Part shown: positions 1-8,217 of the stretch, in pieces | Layout: each line of letters begins with the position of its first letter | How positions within the stretch are numbered: position 1 is the stretch's first letter | Assembly (NCBI GenBank): GCA_017525915.1 | Contig: JAFXSC010000016.1 | Span: forward strand, 1-64,000 | Source of the DNA: Ruminococcus sp. | Lineage (GTDB): Bacteria > Bacillota > Clostridia > Oscillospirales > Ruminococcaceae | DNA: 64,000 nt | Direction of reading: 5' to 3' | Position numbers and translations under genes: made by a program | Notes under the pieces: model-generated | The model's input: the letters and a program-made list of their open reading frames with translations, nothing else | The model's database searches: none | Told to the model about the DNA's origin: nothing

Positions 1-94
1 GACATACGATGCGGTAGTCCGGATATTTGTCAAGCATATGGAATACGAAGTTGGAGCCGATAAATCCGGCACCGCCTGTTACAAAAATTGTCAT
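1..94 (-). CDS. rfbB: dTDP-glucose 4,6-dehydratase, N-terminal fragment
   Basis: Only the first 31 codons are in the window; the gene runs off the left edge on the minus strand. The start is MTIFVTGGAGFIGSNF, a Rossmann NAD-binding motif (GGxGxxG) in the form typical of RfbB, followed by the usual HMLDKYPDYRIVC stretch. The family converts dTDP-glucose to dTDP-4-keto-6-deoxyglucose in dTDP-rhamnose synthesis in the cytoplasm. A TTGACA / TATAAT promoter (244-273) lies about 150 bp upstream, so this gene probably opens a transcript and has a long leader. Another short-chain NDP-sugar epimerase is possible because so little is visible. Confidence 0.75.
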   Translation of the reverse strand, partial: MTIFVTGGAGFIGSNFVFHMLDKYPDYRIVC

Positions 95-243
95 ATCCTT
101 AGTCCTTAATACTTTATTTTTCCCTCGGCGACCTTCTTGAGATGTACGCCGCAGAACGGGAATTCTCACAAAAACAAACTGGTTCAGCGTGCGGCACAGC
201 AAACAGGAACAGACAAAAAGCCGCGCATAACACACACATATTT

Positions 244-273
244 ATTATAATACGTCCGCAATACTTTTGTCAA
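244..273 (-). promoter_or_regulatory. Sigma-A promoter for rfbB
   Basis: On the minus strand TTGACA (268-273) and TATAAT (244-249) are separated by 18 bp. The predicted 5' leader to the rfbB ATG is about 140 nt; it is GC-richer than the promoter and shows only weak pairing. Confidence 0.7.
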
Positions 274-360
274 GTATAAATAAAAAAACATGATGGATTT
301 TGTATATATATACAATTTCAAAAATACGCATCTTTGATTATTAAACCAAGTGCATACTAT

Positions 361-389
361 GCCTGATAATTGCTATCAGGCTATTTTTC
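361..389 (+). terminator. Hairpin plus T-run between rfbB and the nucleotidyltransferase gene
   Basis: GCCTGATA (361-368) pairs perfectly with TATCAGGC (374-381) over a 5-nt loop and is followed by TATTTTTC, the form of an intrinsic terminator read on the plus strand. No plus-strand gene lies upstream, so it may stop antisense reads or end an unrecognised short transcript. The rest of 95-433 is AT-rich and holds no gene I can see. Confidence 0.45.
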
Positions 390-399
390 GTTCACTGTA

Positions 400-428
400 A
401 AATCCCGTGGACCATTTCAGCCCACGGG
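400..428 (-). terminator. Terminator of the nucleotidyltransferase-fold gene
   Basis: On the minus strand CCCGTGG (422-428 complement) pairs with CCACGGG (404-410 complement) over an 11-nt loop, followed by ATTTTAC. It lies just after the stop codon at 434. The T-run is short, so termination may be partial. Confidence 0.5.
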
Positions 429-433
429 AAATA

Positions 434-1558
434 TCATTTTTTACCCAGAAGGAATTTTAACTCGTTACGGACTTTGCCGCGGCTGACACTGAGAGCCTTG
501 GCTGCCCTTTGTACCGGAAGCAGCGGCAGAAGGTACTTGTGCTTGTAATAGAACGGATAGTACGTCCTGATAATGCTCATCGGCGGGAATATTCTCCGCC
601 ATACATATGCTCCTGTTGTCTGGCTTTCACTTGTGAGACGCTCCATCATATGCGTAAGTGTTCCGAAAGTTCCCGAAGTCACAAAGTAGTCAAGGAGCTT
701 CTTCTCATCGGTGCTGAGCTTTTCAAATCCGAACAGCTTCATCGCAAGATTTCTGCTTTGCTTCTCAAAATCATATATGCCGAGCTTCTGTAACTCATTG
801 CCGATGTACTCCCAGTCAAGCGTATCGCTGAACCTGTTCATGTAGACAAATATATCAAGAAGCGACCGCACGCCTATTCCGCTGAGTATGAAATGCTTGT
901 ACTCATGGGCTATGAGATAGATATAGTAGTCCTCATCGGTAAAATGATAGCCGTACTCGTTATCCTCATCCCTGACAAGCCTTTCCCTGACATTTTTATA
1001 GTATTCGACAGCAGGGGCATTGTCGATGCCGGAAATGAAGAGCTCAAAGTGCATCTCAAAATTGCTGACCGGCTCCCTGTAATAGTTATCGTCCTTGCCC
1101 AGACCGTAATGCCTGCATGAAAAGCCCAGCTCAGTCATTATATCCCGGACCCGCTCGCGCTTTTCCGGGTCAAAGAGTATATCATTGTCAGTCATCTGAC
1201 GCATACCGAGCCTCGGATACCATTCCTTCATGAGAACGCCCTTGAGCGGCAGATACCAGATCTTTTCTTCTTCAAACCTCTGAAAAACAGCCTGTCTGTC
1301 TGCATCAAGAATGATATTCTTTCGGACAGCCTTTTCCTTTGCCTGAACAAAATCATTGTTCCTGATTCCGGCAGCTTCAAGTGCATATGCGGCGGCAGCG
1401 GTGAGACTGTGCTCCTCGCAGAGAGCGTATACCGCAGCAAGTTCCATGCCGTTGATACGGCTCACAGACGGAGTTCTTCCGTTTATCGCACAGGCAACAA
1501 GATACAGCATATCTCCGGCAACTTTTCTGTATTTCTGTTTATCCATAATAATCATCAC
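434..1558 (-). CDS. Nucleotidyltransferase-fold family protein (NTP_transf_5-like)
   Basis: 374 aa, cytoplasmic by sequence. The centre (about residues 90-165) carries WYLPLKGVLMKEWYP, then R-MTDNDILFD, which matches the family of uncharacterised nucleotidyltransferases (PF14907) in which the D-x-D pair binds metal. Members are commonly found beside polysaccharide-assembly genes, and the neighbour here is an NDP-sugar gene. The actual donor and acceptor are unknown. A promoter TTGCAT-17 bp-TATACT lies at 1644-1672. The protein begins MMIIMDKQKY, so the true start may be the fifth codon. The family call is firm; the biological role is not. Confidence 0.7.
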   Translation of the reverse strand: MMIIMDKQKYRKVAGDMLYLVACAINGRTPSVSRINGMELAAVYALCEEHSLTAAAAYALEAAGIRNNDFVQAKEKAVRKNIILDADRQAVFQRFEEEKIWYLPLKGVLMKEWYPRLGMRQMTDNDILFDPEKRERVRDIMTELGFSCRHYGLGKDDNYYREPVSNFEMHFELFISGIDNAPAVEYYKNVRERLVRDEDNEYGYHFTDEDYYIYLIAHEYKHFILSGIGVRSLLDIFVYMNRFSDTLDWEYIGNELQKLGIYDFEKQSRNLAMKLFGFEKLSTDEKKLLDYFVTSGTFGTLTHMMERLTSESQTTGAYVWRRIFPPMSIIRTYYPFYYKHKYLLPLLPVQRAAKALSVSRGKVRNELKFLLGKK

Positions 1559-1643
1559 TCCGTTACAGTTCGGTTTAATTGCGTGTTGTCATACCGGCAT
1601 TCCGACAAGTCACAAAAGCGTATGCCATTTTCATAACAGTATC

Positions 1644-1672
1644 AGTATACCACAAATCTCCGGCAAATGCAA
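1644..1672 (-). promoter_or_regulatory. Promoter of the nucleotidyltransferase-fold gene
   Basis: Minus-strand TTGCAT (1667-1672) and TATACT (1644-1649) with a 17-bp spacer, about 85 bp before the start codon. Confidence 0.55.
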
Positions 1673-1720
1673 GCTTTTGCCGGATAAATCCGGAAAATCT
1701 CAGTATTTTCAGTGCAGGGA

Positions 1721-1754
1721 CAAAAAATAGACCGCCCGATCTCTCAGGCGGTCT
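1721..1754 (-). terminator. Intrinsic terminator of the GH5 gene
   Basis: Minus strand AGACCGCC (1747-1754) pairs with GGCGGTCT (1729-1736), followed by ATTTTTTG. It lies about 20 bp past the stop of the GH5 gene and marks the downstream end of the glycoside-hydrolase island. Confidence 0.85.
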
Positions 1755-1773
1755 GCAAATATCATGTATTATG

Positions 1774-4566
1774 CTATTTCAGCTCATGAACAAGTCCAAG
1801 CTTGAACTGCTGTATGCGGAGGGCATCCTTATTGGTGATATCGCCGCTTCCGTCAACGTCAGCGTTCTTTTCGCCCTGAGGTGAGAGCTTGTACTTGTCG
1901 GGATTTGTGATGCACTGCATGATGAATACAGCATCAGCCATATTGATCTGCTCATCGCAGTTGGCGTCACCGGGAGTTCTTTCGCCGTCCGTGGGAGGAA
2001 CGGTAGTCGAAGTGGTAACAGTGGTAGTGGTAGTGGTTGTGGTGGTAGTGGTAGTTGTGGAGGTCGTTACGGAAGAAGCCGCAACGTAATTGTCGATTAT
2101 GCCAGCCCAGAACTTGCCTATCTTCTCATAGCCTGCATCTGTCGGGTGGAGCTTATCATTGTCCATGTCGTTCATGCCATCGAGACAGCCGTGAACGTCC
2201 GCAAATACAACGTTCTTGCCGGAGCTTCTGTAAGCATCTGCGACCTTCTTTACAGTCGCATTGTAGTTTGCAACTCTTGTAGAATTTCCGCCGTATGCGG
2301 TGAACTCAGGGATAGATGCAAGGTAAACTATACCGCCGGAAGGAAGGTCTGCGAGGATATAGTCGAGGAGGGAGTGGAGGTCTGTCTCACACTCACTGAG
2401 GTCACGGTTTGCAGTCATATCGTTGGTGCCGATCATGAGGAGAACAATGTCCGGCTGAGCGCTCTTTATAGCGTTCTTAGCCTTGAGCTTTTCAAGGAGA
2501 CCATTCTCGCCCCAGCTCGGTATCGGGTACTTCTGCACGATAGTGTAGCCGCTGTAACCTGCGTGGTTGTCGTCATAGCTGACGTTCTGACCGTTAAAGC
2601 TGAAGCTTGCGCTTGCAGAGCCCTCAGGGCCGACCATATCGACCTTTGTGAAGCCCTTCTGCTTGAGGTAGTAATCGAGGAACTTTCTGTAACCGCCGGT
2701 ATGACCGTAGCCGAATGTAATGGAGTCGCCGATAGGCATTACCTTGATAACGCCGTCCTTGGTGAGGTTTCCGCTCGGTCCGGGAGTAACTGATGAAGAA
2801 TCGACCGTACCCTGTCCTGTAACAACAGACGAAGGAATACCTGCCTTAGACACCTGAACTGCGTCGATATAGAAGTCGCAAAGACTGCCTGTGCCGTCGG
2901 GAGTTTCAAAATAGAGCACAAGATCAGTACCGCCCTCGGGTATCCTGAACTCAGTATTCTCTATCTTTGTCCAGACACCGCTCTTGGCATCACATTCAGC
3001 TATGTGCGAGTAGACCGTATCGCTTCCGCCGCTCTGCTGGAGGGACATCTGTATCGTTGCGTTCACGCCGCTCTTCTGGAGAACAGCAGCGCTGAAGCTG
3101 TAAGTCTCGCCGGGTCTGAGCAGACTGCTGTCAAGCGTGAACGAGCAGCCGTTCCATGTTTTTTCTCTGCCTGTAACAGCGAGAGATGCTGTGCCGTCAT
3201 AGTAATTCTTAGTGTCGTTGGAAACAGAAGCGCCGCCTCTGCCGACCCATTCGTCAGTACCGCTGTCGAAGCTGTGCTTGTAGTAGTCATCGTAGGGATA
3301 AGGCTCCGGAGAAGTCGTTGTGGTCGAGGTCGTGCTGGAGGTAACGGGAGTATCCTTGCCTCCCCAGAGTATTGACTTGTCGTTGATGACCGACATCATG
3401 GTATCAAGTACCGGCTCTGAAGCTGAATACCAGCTGTTGTTGTTTCTGTCGAGGTAGCCGTGAGATTCACCGCCGTTGCCGCCCGCGATGTTGTTGTCCC
3501 AGAGAATACAGGGGATTCCTGCCTTCTTGGCAGCGGTTATATAATCCTTCGCCCACGCCTGACGGGAACTGAGATTGTCGAAATTTGACGCGCTGAACTC
3601 ACCGATAACGACCGGTATATTTGTCCTGTCCTCAAGCTGCTTGAGGTTCGAGAAGAAGGTGGTTATCGACTCGGTATAGTCCTCGCCCCAGCCGCTCTTA
3701 CCGGGATAGCTGTGGTTAGCATAGTTGTCCTCAGCCATTGTGAAATAGTAGGGCAGATAGGCGTGTACCGAATAAGCCACGTTTCCGCAGCCTGACGGGA
3801 AGGTAACAGCATTGATAGCTTCCATGTCCGAAGAAGCACAGTAGCCGGGAAGCATCAGCAGACGCTCCTTGTTTGCGGCTGAGCCCTGTCCGCGGACAGT
3901 CGAAACGAACTTGGCATTGAGCTTGTTGATGTAATTCCATGTGTAGCCGCCGTCGCCGCTGCCGTTGCCCCACTGGCTGACTGCTGAGTTGGAGGTCTGA
4001 CGCGGCTCGTTCATGCCCTCGAAAACGAGATGCTGGTCGTAGTCCTTGAATGTCTCGGCGACCTGTGTCCAGATAGCGGTGAGCTTTGTCTCAGCCGTCT
4101 GATAGGTCTGGTCATTGAACTGCGGAACGTTTACCCAGTCCTCGTGATGAACGTTCAGAATAACGTACATATCGTCGTCGATGCAGTAGTCAACGACCTC
4201 CTTTACACGGCTCATCCACGCACTGTCGATCTTGTTGCTGCCATCGAGATGCGGATACCATGTAGTCGGTATGCGGACGGTATTGAAGCCCTTCGCCTTT
4301 ACCGTGTCGATCATTGCCTTTGTGGTTCTTGGATTGCCCCAGCTCTGCTCCATGTCAGCGCCGTAGAATCCGTTGCCGCCGGTTGCGTCAAGGGTGTTGC
4401 CTAAATTCCAGCCGATCTTCATCTCGCGGGTAATATCAAAGGCACTCATACCGCTCGCTGCATTGACATTTTTTACGTCAGAAACATACGTCATACGAAA
4501 GCTCGTAAGCATACAGGCAGCCGCAGAAACTACGCTGACTGTTCTTTTGATGAATAACTTCATCAT
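1774..4566 (-). CDS. Cellulosomal GH5 endoglucanase - CBM22 - CE3-type esterase - dockerin
   Basis: About 930 aa, secreted. Signal peptide at residues 1-38; GH5 barrel about 40-395 with the acid/base in GMNEPR (about 187) and the nucleophile in GEFSAS (about 322). A CBM22-like module spans about 425-570 (YYKHSF...DEWVGRGG...GREKTWNG). An SGNH/CE3-like esterase spans about 605-830 with GDSITFGYG, GTND and the DKLHPTDAGY block holding the catalytic Asp-His. A Thr-rich linker and a dockerin (about 866-932, GDANCDEQINMADAVFIMQ) follow. The family roles are beta-1,4-glucan cleavage and removal of acetyl groups from xylan, so one chain could attack acetylated hemicellulose together with cellulose. 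Three in-frame ATGs are clustered. The GGGGG ribosome site abuts the first, so the second or third (4566 or 4563) is more likely. It lies 59 bp after the GH97 gene and may be co-transcribed with it. Confidence 0.9.
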   Translation of the reverse strand: MMKLFIKRTVSVVSAAACMLTSFRMTYVSDVKNVNAASGMSAFDITREMKIGWNLGNTLDATGGNGFYGADMEQSWGNPRTTKAMIDTVKAKGFNTVRIPTTWYPHLDGSNKIDSAWMSRVKEVVDYCIDDDMYVILNVHHEDWVNVPQFNDQTYQTAETKLTAIWTQVAETFKDYDQHLVFEGMNEPRQTSNSAVSQWGNGSGDGGYTWNYINKLNAKFVSTVRGQGSAANKERLLMLPGYCASSDMEAINAVTFPSGCGNVAYSVHAYLPYYFTMAEDNYANHSYPGKSGWGEDYTESITTFFSNLKQLEDRTNIPVVIGEFSASNFDNLSSRQAWAKDYITAAKKAGIPCILWDNNIAGGNGGESHGYLDRNNNSWYSASEPVLDTMMSVINDKSILWGGKDTPVTSSTTSTTTTSPEPYPYDDYYKHSFDSGTDEWVGRGGASVSNDTKNYYDGTASLAVTGREKTWNGCSFTLDSSLLRPGETYSFSAAVLQKSGVNATIQMSLQQSGGSDTVYSHIAECDAKSGVWTKIENTEFRIPEGGTDLVLYFETPDGTGSLCDFYIDAVQVSKAGIPSSVVTGQGTVDSSSVTPGPSGNLTKDGVIKVMPIGDSITFGYGHTGGYRKFLDYYLKQKGFTKVDMVGPEGSASASFSFNGQNVSYDDNHAGYSGYTIVQKYPIPSWGENGLLEKLKAKNAIKSAQPDIVLLMIGTNDMTANRDLSECETDLHSLLDYILADLPSGGIVYLASIPEFTAYGGNSTRVANYNATVKKVADAYRSSGKNVVFADVHGCLDGMNDMDNDKLHPTDAGYEKIGKFWAGIIDNYVAASSVTTSTTTTTTTTTTTTTVTTSTTVPPTDGERTPGDANCDEQINMADAVFIMQCITNPDKYKLSPQGEKNADVDGSGDITNKDALRIQQFKLGLVHELK

Positions 4567-4591
4567 TATCATCCCCCTTTACAGATTGATT

Positions 4592-4620
4592 ATTATAGTG
4601 CAGATGCACACTATTACGGT
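4592..4620 (-). promoter_or_regulatory. Possible internal promoter with a quasi-palindrome before the GH5 gene
   Basis: Minus-strand TATAAT at 4592-4597 with a poor -35. TAGTG (4596-4600) and CACTA (4609-4613) form an imperfect inverted repeat overlapping the -10, as an operator might. Weak evidence only. Confidence 0.3.
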
Positions 4621-4631
4621 TTGTGAATGTC

Positions 4632-7600
4632 TTACTTTTCAAAGTACAGGCGGCGCATGAGTATCATGTCGAAGATGCCGAGTTTGTCGTCATCGTCAAG
4701 GTCGCCTGCCTTCCAGTCACGGAGGTCTCCGTTATTGGTAAGGTATCTCTGCATTGCAACGATATCCGCAACATTGAACATCCCGTCGCAGTTAACGTCG
4801 CCCTTTATCCTCTCATACTTCGCAGCTATCGCTATACGGTCGATAGAAGGACCATAGCCGCTGTTGTTGTAGAGCTTTATGGTATTGCTGCCCTCTTTCA
4901 GCTTAACAGTCGTATCAACGGCAGCAACGCCCGACCAGTCGTTCCTGTTGGCGTAAAGTCCTGTGAGGTCGGCAGCCTTTGAACCGTTGACGTCAACGCT
5001 GAGGTTTCTCCTCTCGCCCGAAACATAGTAGATACGGAGGGTATACTCCCCTGCCTTATCAACATTGATCTTTTCAAAGGTAACTGCATTGTCCGCACCG
5101 CCGCCGACATAGCCGACATAGGAGCTGCCGGAGCTGTATTTGCCGTCCTTGCCGGAGGTAACTGATGCCTTTCCGGAGAGCTTTGCGTTCTCAGCCTCAT
5201 AGAAACTGAAATTTGTGTACGGTGTGGCAAGGTCCATGCCGTGCCTTGTAATCTTCATCGCAAGACCGCCGTTTGCAAGGAGGGACTGCTCGATAACGCT
5301 TTCCTTTGTAAGGTCCTCGAGCACAGTTACCTTTATCTCGCTGCCGTCAGCATTATCGCCGAAGATATAGGCGGTATAGGTCATATCGTCCGAGATGAGC
5401 TCGGAGAGGTCAATGCTTATCTTCCTTGCACTGATGGTCGAAGCGCCGATGTACCAGTCATCGCGGCTCTTTCTTGCGGTAACGTTGAACTGCATAGGAT
5501 AGCCGTCCAGCACCTTCATATCTTCCCAGGCAACGGGTACGTCATTGAGGAAGGGCAGAGCCTTGTTCCCCTGATATGTGTATACAGAATGAGCAAAATG
5601 CTGGATACCGGATTCGATAGTTACTACGTCCGCGAGAGCAAAGCCTGCGGTCGCCTCTATTCCGTAGATCGGTATGCCGGTGGGAGTGAAGTCCGCAGAG
5701 CCGGCAACGCATCTCGTGAAGGTATAGGACACGCGGTTTTCGAGCTTGGGGCTCGTGAACCATTTGTAGTATTCACTGCCGTTCACAGCCTCATAGGAGA
5801 CTATGTTCGGATAAGTCCTGCTCTCGCCGCGCGGGATCGTGCAGCCGTGGAAAAGCACCATGAGCTTGTTTTCTGCAGCTATCTGAGCGCAGAGGTTCAT
5901 CTGCTTCATGGTCTCCTGAGTGTCGCTCTCGTAGTAGTCAACCTTGACACCGCTGACGCCGAGACCGCTTATACGCTCGAACTCGCGGCGGATAGTCTTC
6001 TCGTCAAGAAGCGAATAATACGGATATGCAGGGTTTCCGGCACTGTCCTTGTAGCCGGAGTGACCCTTGTTGTTGACGCCGTACCAGAGGTAGATACCTA
6101 TATTGCGCTCCTTTGCATAGTCGCAGAGCTCCTTGACCTTTGCCGCACTGTCGTCCCAGAGTGCCCAGCCGAAATCGAGACATACGAAATCCCAGCCATT
6201 GTCAGCCGCAAAGTCGATATAGTCCTTCTGTGTGTGGTACTCAACAGGCGAATCACCGCCGCTGCTCCACCATGACCATGCGGTCTTTCCGGGACGTATC
6301 CAGCTTGTATCCTCGAGCACTGAAGGCGGATTGAGGTTCAGTACAAGGTCGCTTGAAGCCATCTGATCGAGGGAATCCCCGATAACAACGGCTCTCCACG
6401 GCGTATGGAAGGCGTTCTTCATGGAAATGGACTCTACCTTCACGCCGCCCTTGAAGCGAAGGCTGTGATAATTGCCGACAAACTGCAAAGCGCCGGCACA
6501 GTACGGGTCTTCCTCGTTGAAAACGCTTGCCTCGGTGACAGTCACCCAGAAGCGGTCGTCGATAACGCCTGTATACGGGCAGGAATAGGTCGCGTTCGTC
6601 TCATTGCTCCTGTCCTTGGGGAGCTCGACCATGTCCCACTCATAAGTGGCATTCGGCCAGTTGCCCCAGAATTTGCTCTCGCCGGGGAACATGACCTGAC
6701 TGGTCTCCTCCTTTATCGTTGCACCGTGGTCAAGACTGTACCTGAAACCGACGCCGTCATCGTAGATGCGGAGGTAGACGGTCAGCGTGGAACTGCCCTT
6801 TTTCAGCGGAATTGCGATCTCCTTGTAGTTGTCGCGTATGCGTGTGTGCTTGCCGAAGGGCATCTGATAAGTCTCATCGTGCTCGGTTATCTGAGCCTCG
6901 GGAGGAGTCTGTGAGAAGCCTGATGAAAGATCCTCGGTCGTGGTAACAAGCCCGAACTTCGAGGGCAGTACGACCGTGGTGTATGCACCATGGCTGAACT
7001 TTTCAACGGAGTAGTAATAGCTGCCGCGGGCATCCTTCCAGAACTCCGCGGTAAGCGTACCGTCCGGGGAATCGAGCTGATACTCGGGAATGCTCGTAAC
7101 GGGAGTGCCGTCATGTGCGACACCTGCCGTCTCCTCAGGACCGGGGTCGCCCTCAGTGAGAGTGTCCGGCTCAAAAGTGTAACGGTAGAGCGCATCACCC
7201 GGAAGCTCGGCAGCCTGTGCGGCTGTAAGGGTATAGCCGTACATAGCCACATCGTCAACGCAGGCGCGTATATCGTTGTCGCCGTAGACCGAGTGCCCGA
7301 TAGAATTGTATACATACGAAGGCAGCGCCCCCTCGCTGAACAGGCTGTTCATAGTTGCGGAAAGAGTGTCCGCATCGCCTGTTGAAACGAGCTTGCCGTC
7401 AACGTAGAATTTAGCATCAGATGTTGAATATACCGCGGTCAGCTCATGCCATTTCCCGCTGTCGGGAACAGCATTCACATCAAAAATAGCGCGGTGCTTT
7501 TCGTCATTCTCAGTGGTCGTACCCTTTCCGACGAATATGCTCGTGCGGAAGGACTTCTTATCCTTGAGGTCGATAGAGATATCCGGCGAAGAATAGCTCG

Positions 7601-7994
7601 GTGCCGAACCTCCTCCGAAGGGTACCGGTGAGAACTGATAGAGCCTTGTGTAGTTGCCGGCTGAGCTGTCGAGCTTGTATTTCAATGAAAAGCTGAACCC
7701 CTTATCACAGCCATTTTTGAACATTTCCGGCAATTGCAGCCAGCCTCCGCCGAAGCTGCTGCCGTGCAGGTCGAGCACGTTCGATTTGAGCGTGGCGTCG
7801 TAGACAACTGTCGCGTTCGCGCCTCTGATAACAGCGTCACCATCAGCACTTCCCTGATTTGCGACCGAAGCATTGCGGTAAACGAACACCGTGTCAGCAG
7901 CAGTAACGCATCGGACGGTGCTGCCGAATGGCTGCGAAACTACACAAAGTGCAGCCGCCGCACCAACAGCCCTTCTGTAAAATCTTATCCCCAT
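4632..7994 (-). CDS. Dockerin-bearing GH97 alpha-glycosidase with LamG-like and CBM35-like modules
   Basis: 1,120 aa, secreted. Signal peptide about 1-35; LamG/concanavalin-like domain about 40-255; GH97 N-terminal, barrel and C-terminal domains about 300-915; CBM6/35-like module about 925-1058 (FSFYEAEN start, GYGPSIDRIAI end); dockerin 1064-1120 (GDVNCDGMFNVADIV). The barrel motif VSGVKVDYYESD (about 680) places an Asp where retaining GH97 enzymes have their nucleophile, favouring an alpha-galactosidase-like retaining enzyme over the inverting SusB type; this is inference. I chose the ATG at 7994 because a perfect AGGAGGA site lies 6 bp upstream; a longer reading to 8015 would include that site. 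It carries a different dockerin class from the neighbouring cellulases. Confidence 0.88.
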   Translation of the reverse strand: MGIRFYRRAVGAAAALCVVSQPFGSTVRCVTAADTVFVYRNASVANQGSADGDAVIRGANATVVYDATLKSNVLDLHGSSFGGGWLQLPEMFKNGCDKGFSFSLKYKLDSSAGNYTRLYQFSPVPFGGGSAPSYSSPDISIDLKDKKSFRTSIFVGKGTTTENDEKHRAIFDVNAVPDSGKWHELTAVYSTSDAKFYVDGKLVSTGDADTLSATMNSLFSEGALPSYVYNSIGHSVYGDNDIRACVDDVAMYGYTLTAAQAAELPGDALYRYTFEPDTLTEGDPGPEETAGVAHDGTPVTSIPEYQLDSPDGTLTAEFWKDARGSYYYSVEKFSHGAYTTVVLPSKFGLVTTTEDLSSGFSQTPPEAQITEHDETYQMPFGKHTRIRDNYKEIAIPLKKGSSTLTVYLRIYDDGVGFRYSLDHGATIKEETSQVMFPGESKFWGNWPNATYEWDMVELPKDRSNETNATYSCPYTGVIDDRFWVTVTEASVFNEEDPYCAGALQFVGNYHSLRFKGGVKVESISMKNAFHTPWRAVVIGDSLDQMASSDLVLNLNPPSVLEDTSWIRPGKTAWSWWSSGGDSPVEYHTQKDYIDFAADNGWDFVCLDFGWALWDDSAAKVKELCDYAKERNIGIYLWYGVNNKGHSGYKDSAGNPAYPYYSLLDEKTIRREFERISGLGVSGVKVDYYESDTQETMKQMNLCAQIAAENKLMVLFHGCTIPRGESRTYPNIVSYEAVNGSEYYKWFTSPKLENRVSYTFTRCVAGSADFTPTGIPIYGIEATAGFALADVVTIESGIQHFAHSVYTYQGNKALPFLNDVPVAWEDMKVLDGYPMQFNVTARKSRDDWYIGASTISARKISIDLSELISDDMTYTAYIFGDNADGSEIKVTVLEDLTKESVIEQSLLANGGLAMKITRHGMDLATPYTNFSFYEAENAKLSGKASVTSGKDGKYSSGSSYVGYVGGGADNAVTFEKINVDKAGEYTLRIYYVSGERRNLSVDVNGSKAADLTGLYANRNDWSGVAAVDTTVKLKEGSNTIKLYNNSGYGPSIDRIAIAAKYERIKGDVNCDGMFNVADIVAMQRYLTNNGDLRDWKAGDLDDDDKLGIFDMILMRRLYFEK

Positions 7995-8077
7995 GAAAAT
8001 TCCTCCTGTCAGCAACTCTTTCGTTTATAAGGCACATTTTTTCTTCAACGCACCATTGATTTTTGTTGCTTGCGTAC

Positions 8078-8106
8078 ATTATACCCTATAAATCGGGGAA
8101 TGTCAA
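8078..8106 (-). promoter_or_regulatory. Consensus promoter of the GH97 (-GH5) transcript
   Basis: Minus-strand TTGACA (8101-8106), 17-bp spacer, TATAAT (8078-8083): a perfect sigma-A promoter. The predicted leader is about 75 nt. Confidence 0.85.
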
Positions 8107-8217
8107 TCCCGGAGAGACAAACGTGTTAAGGATTTTACTATAAATGTCTGAATTTTACCATTTTACAGCACACTTCCTGCAATACCGCAGAAAATGTTCA
8201 AATACAGCCGTAAGCGT

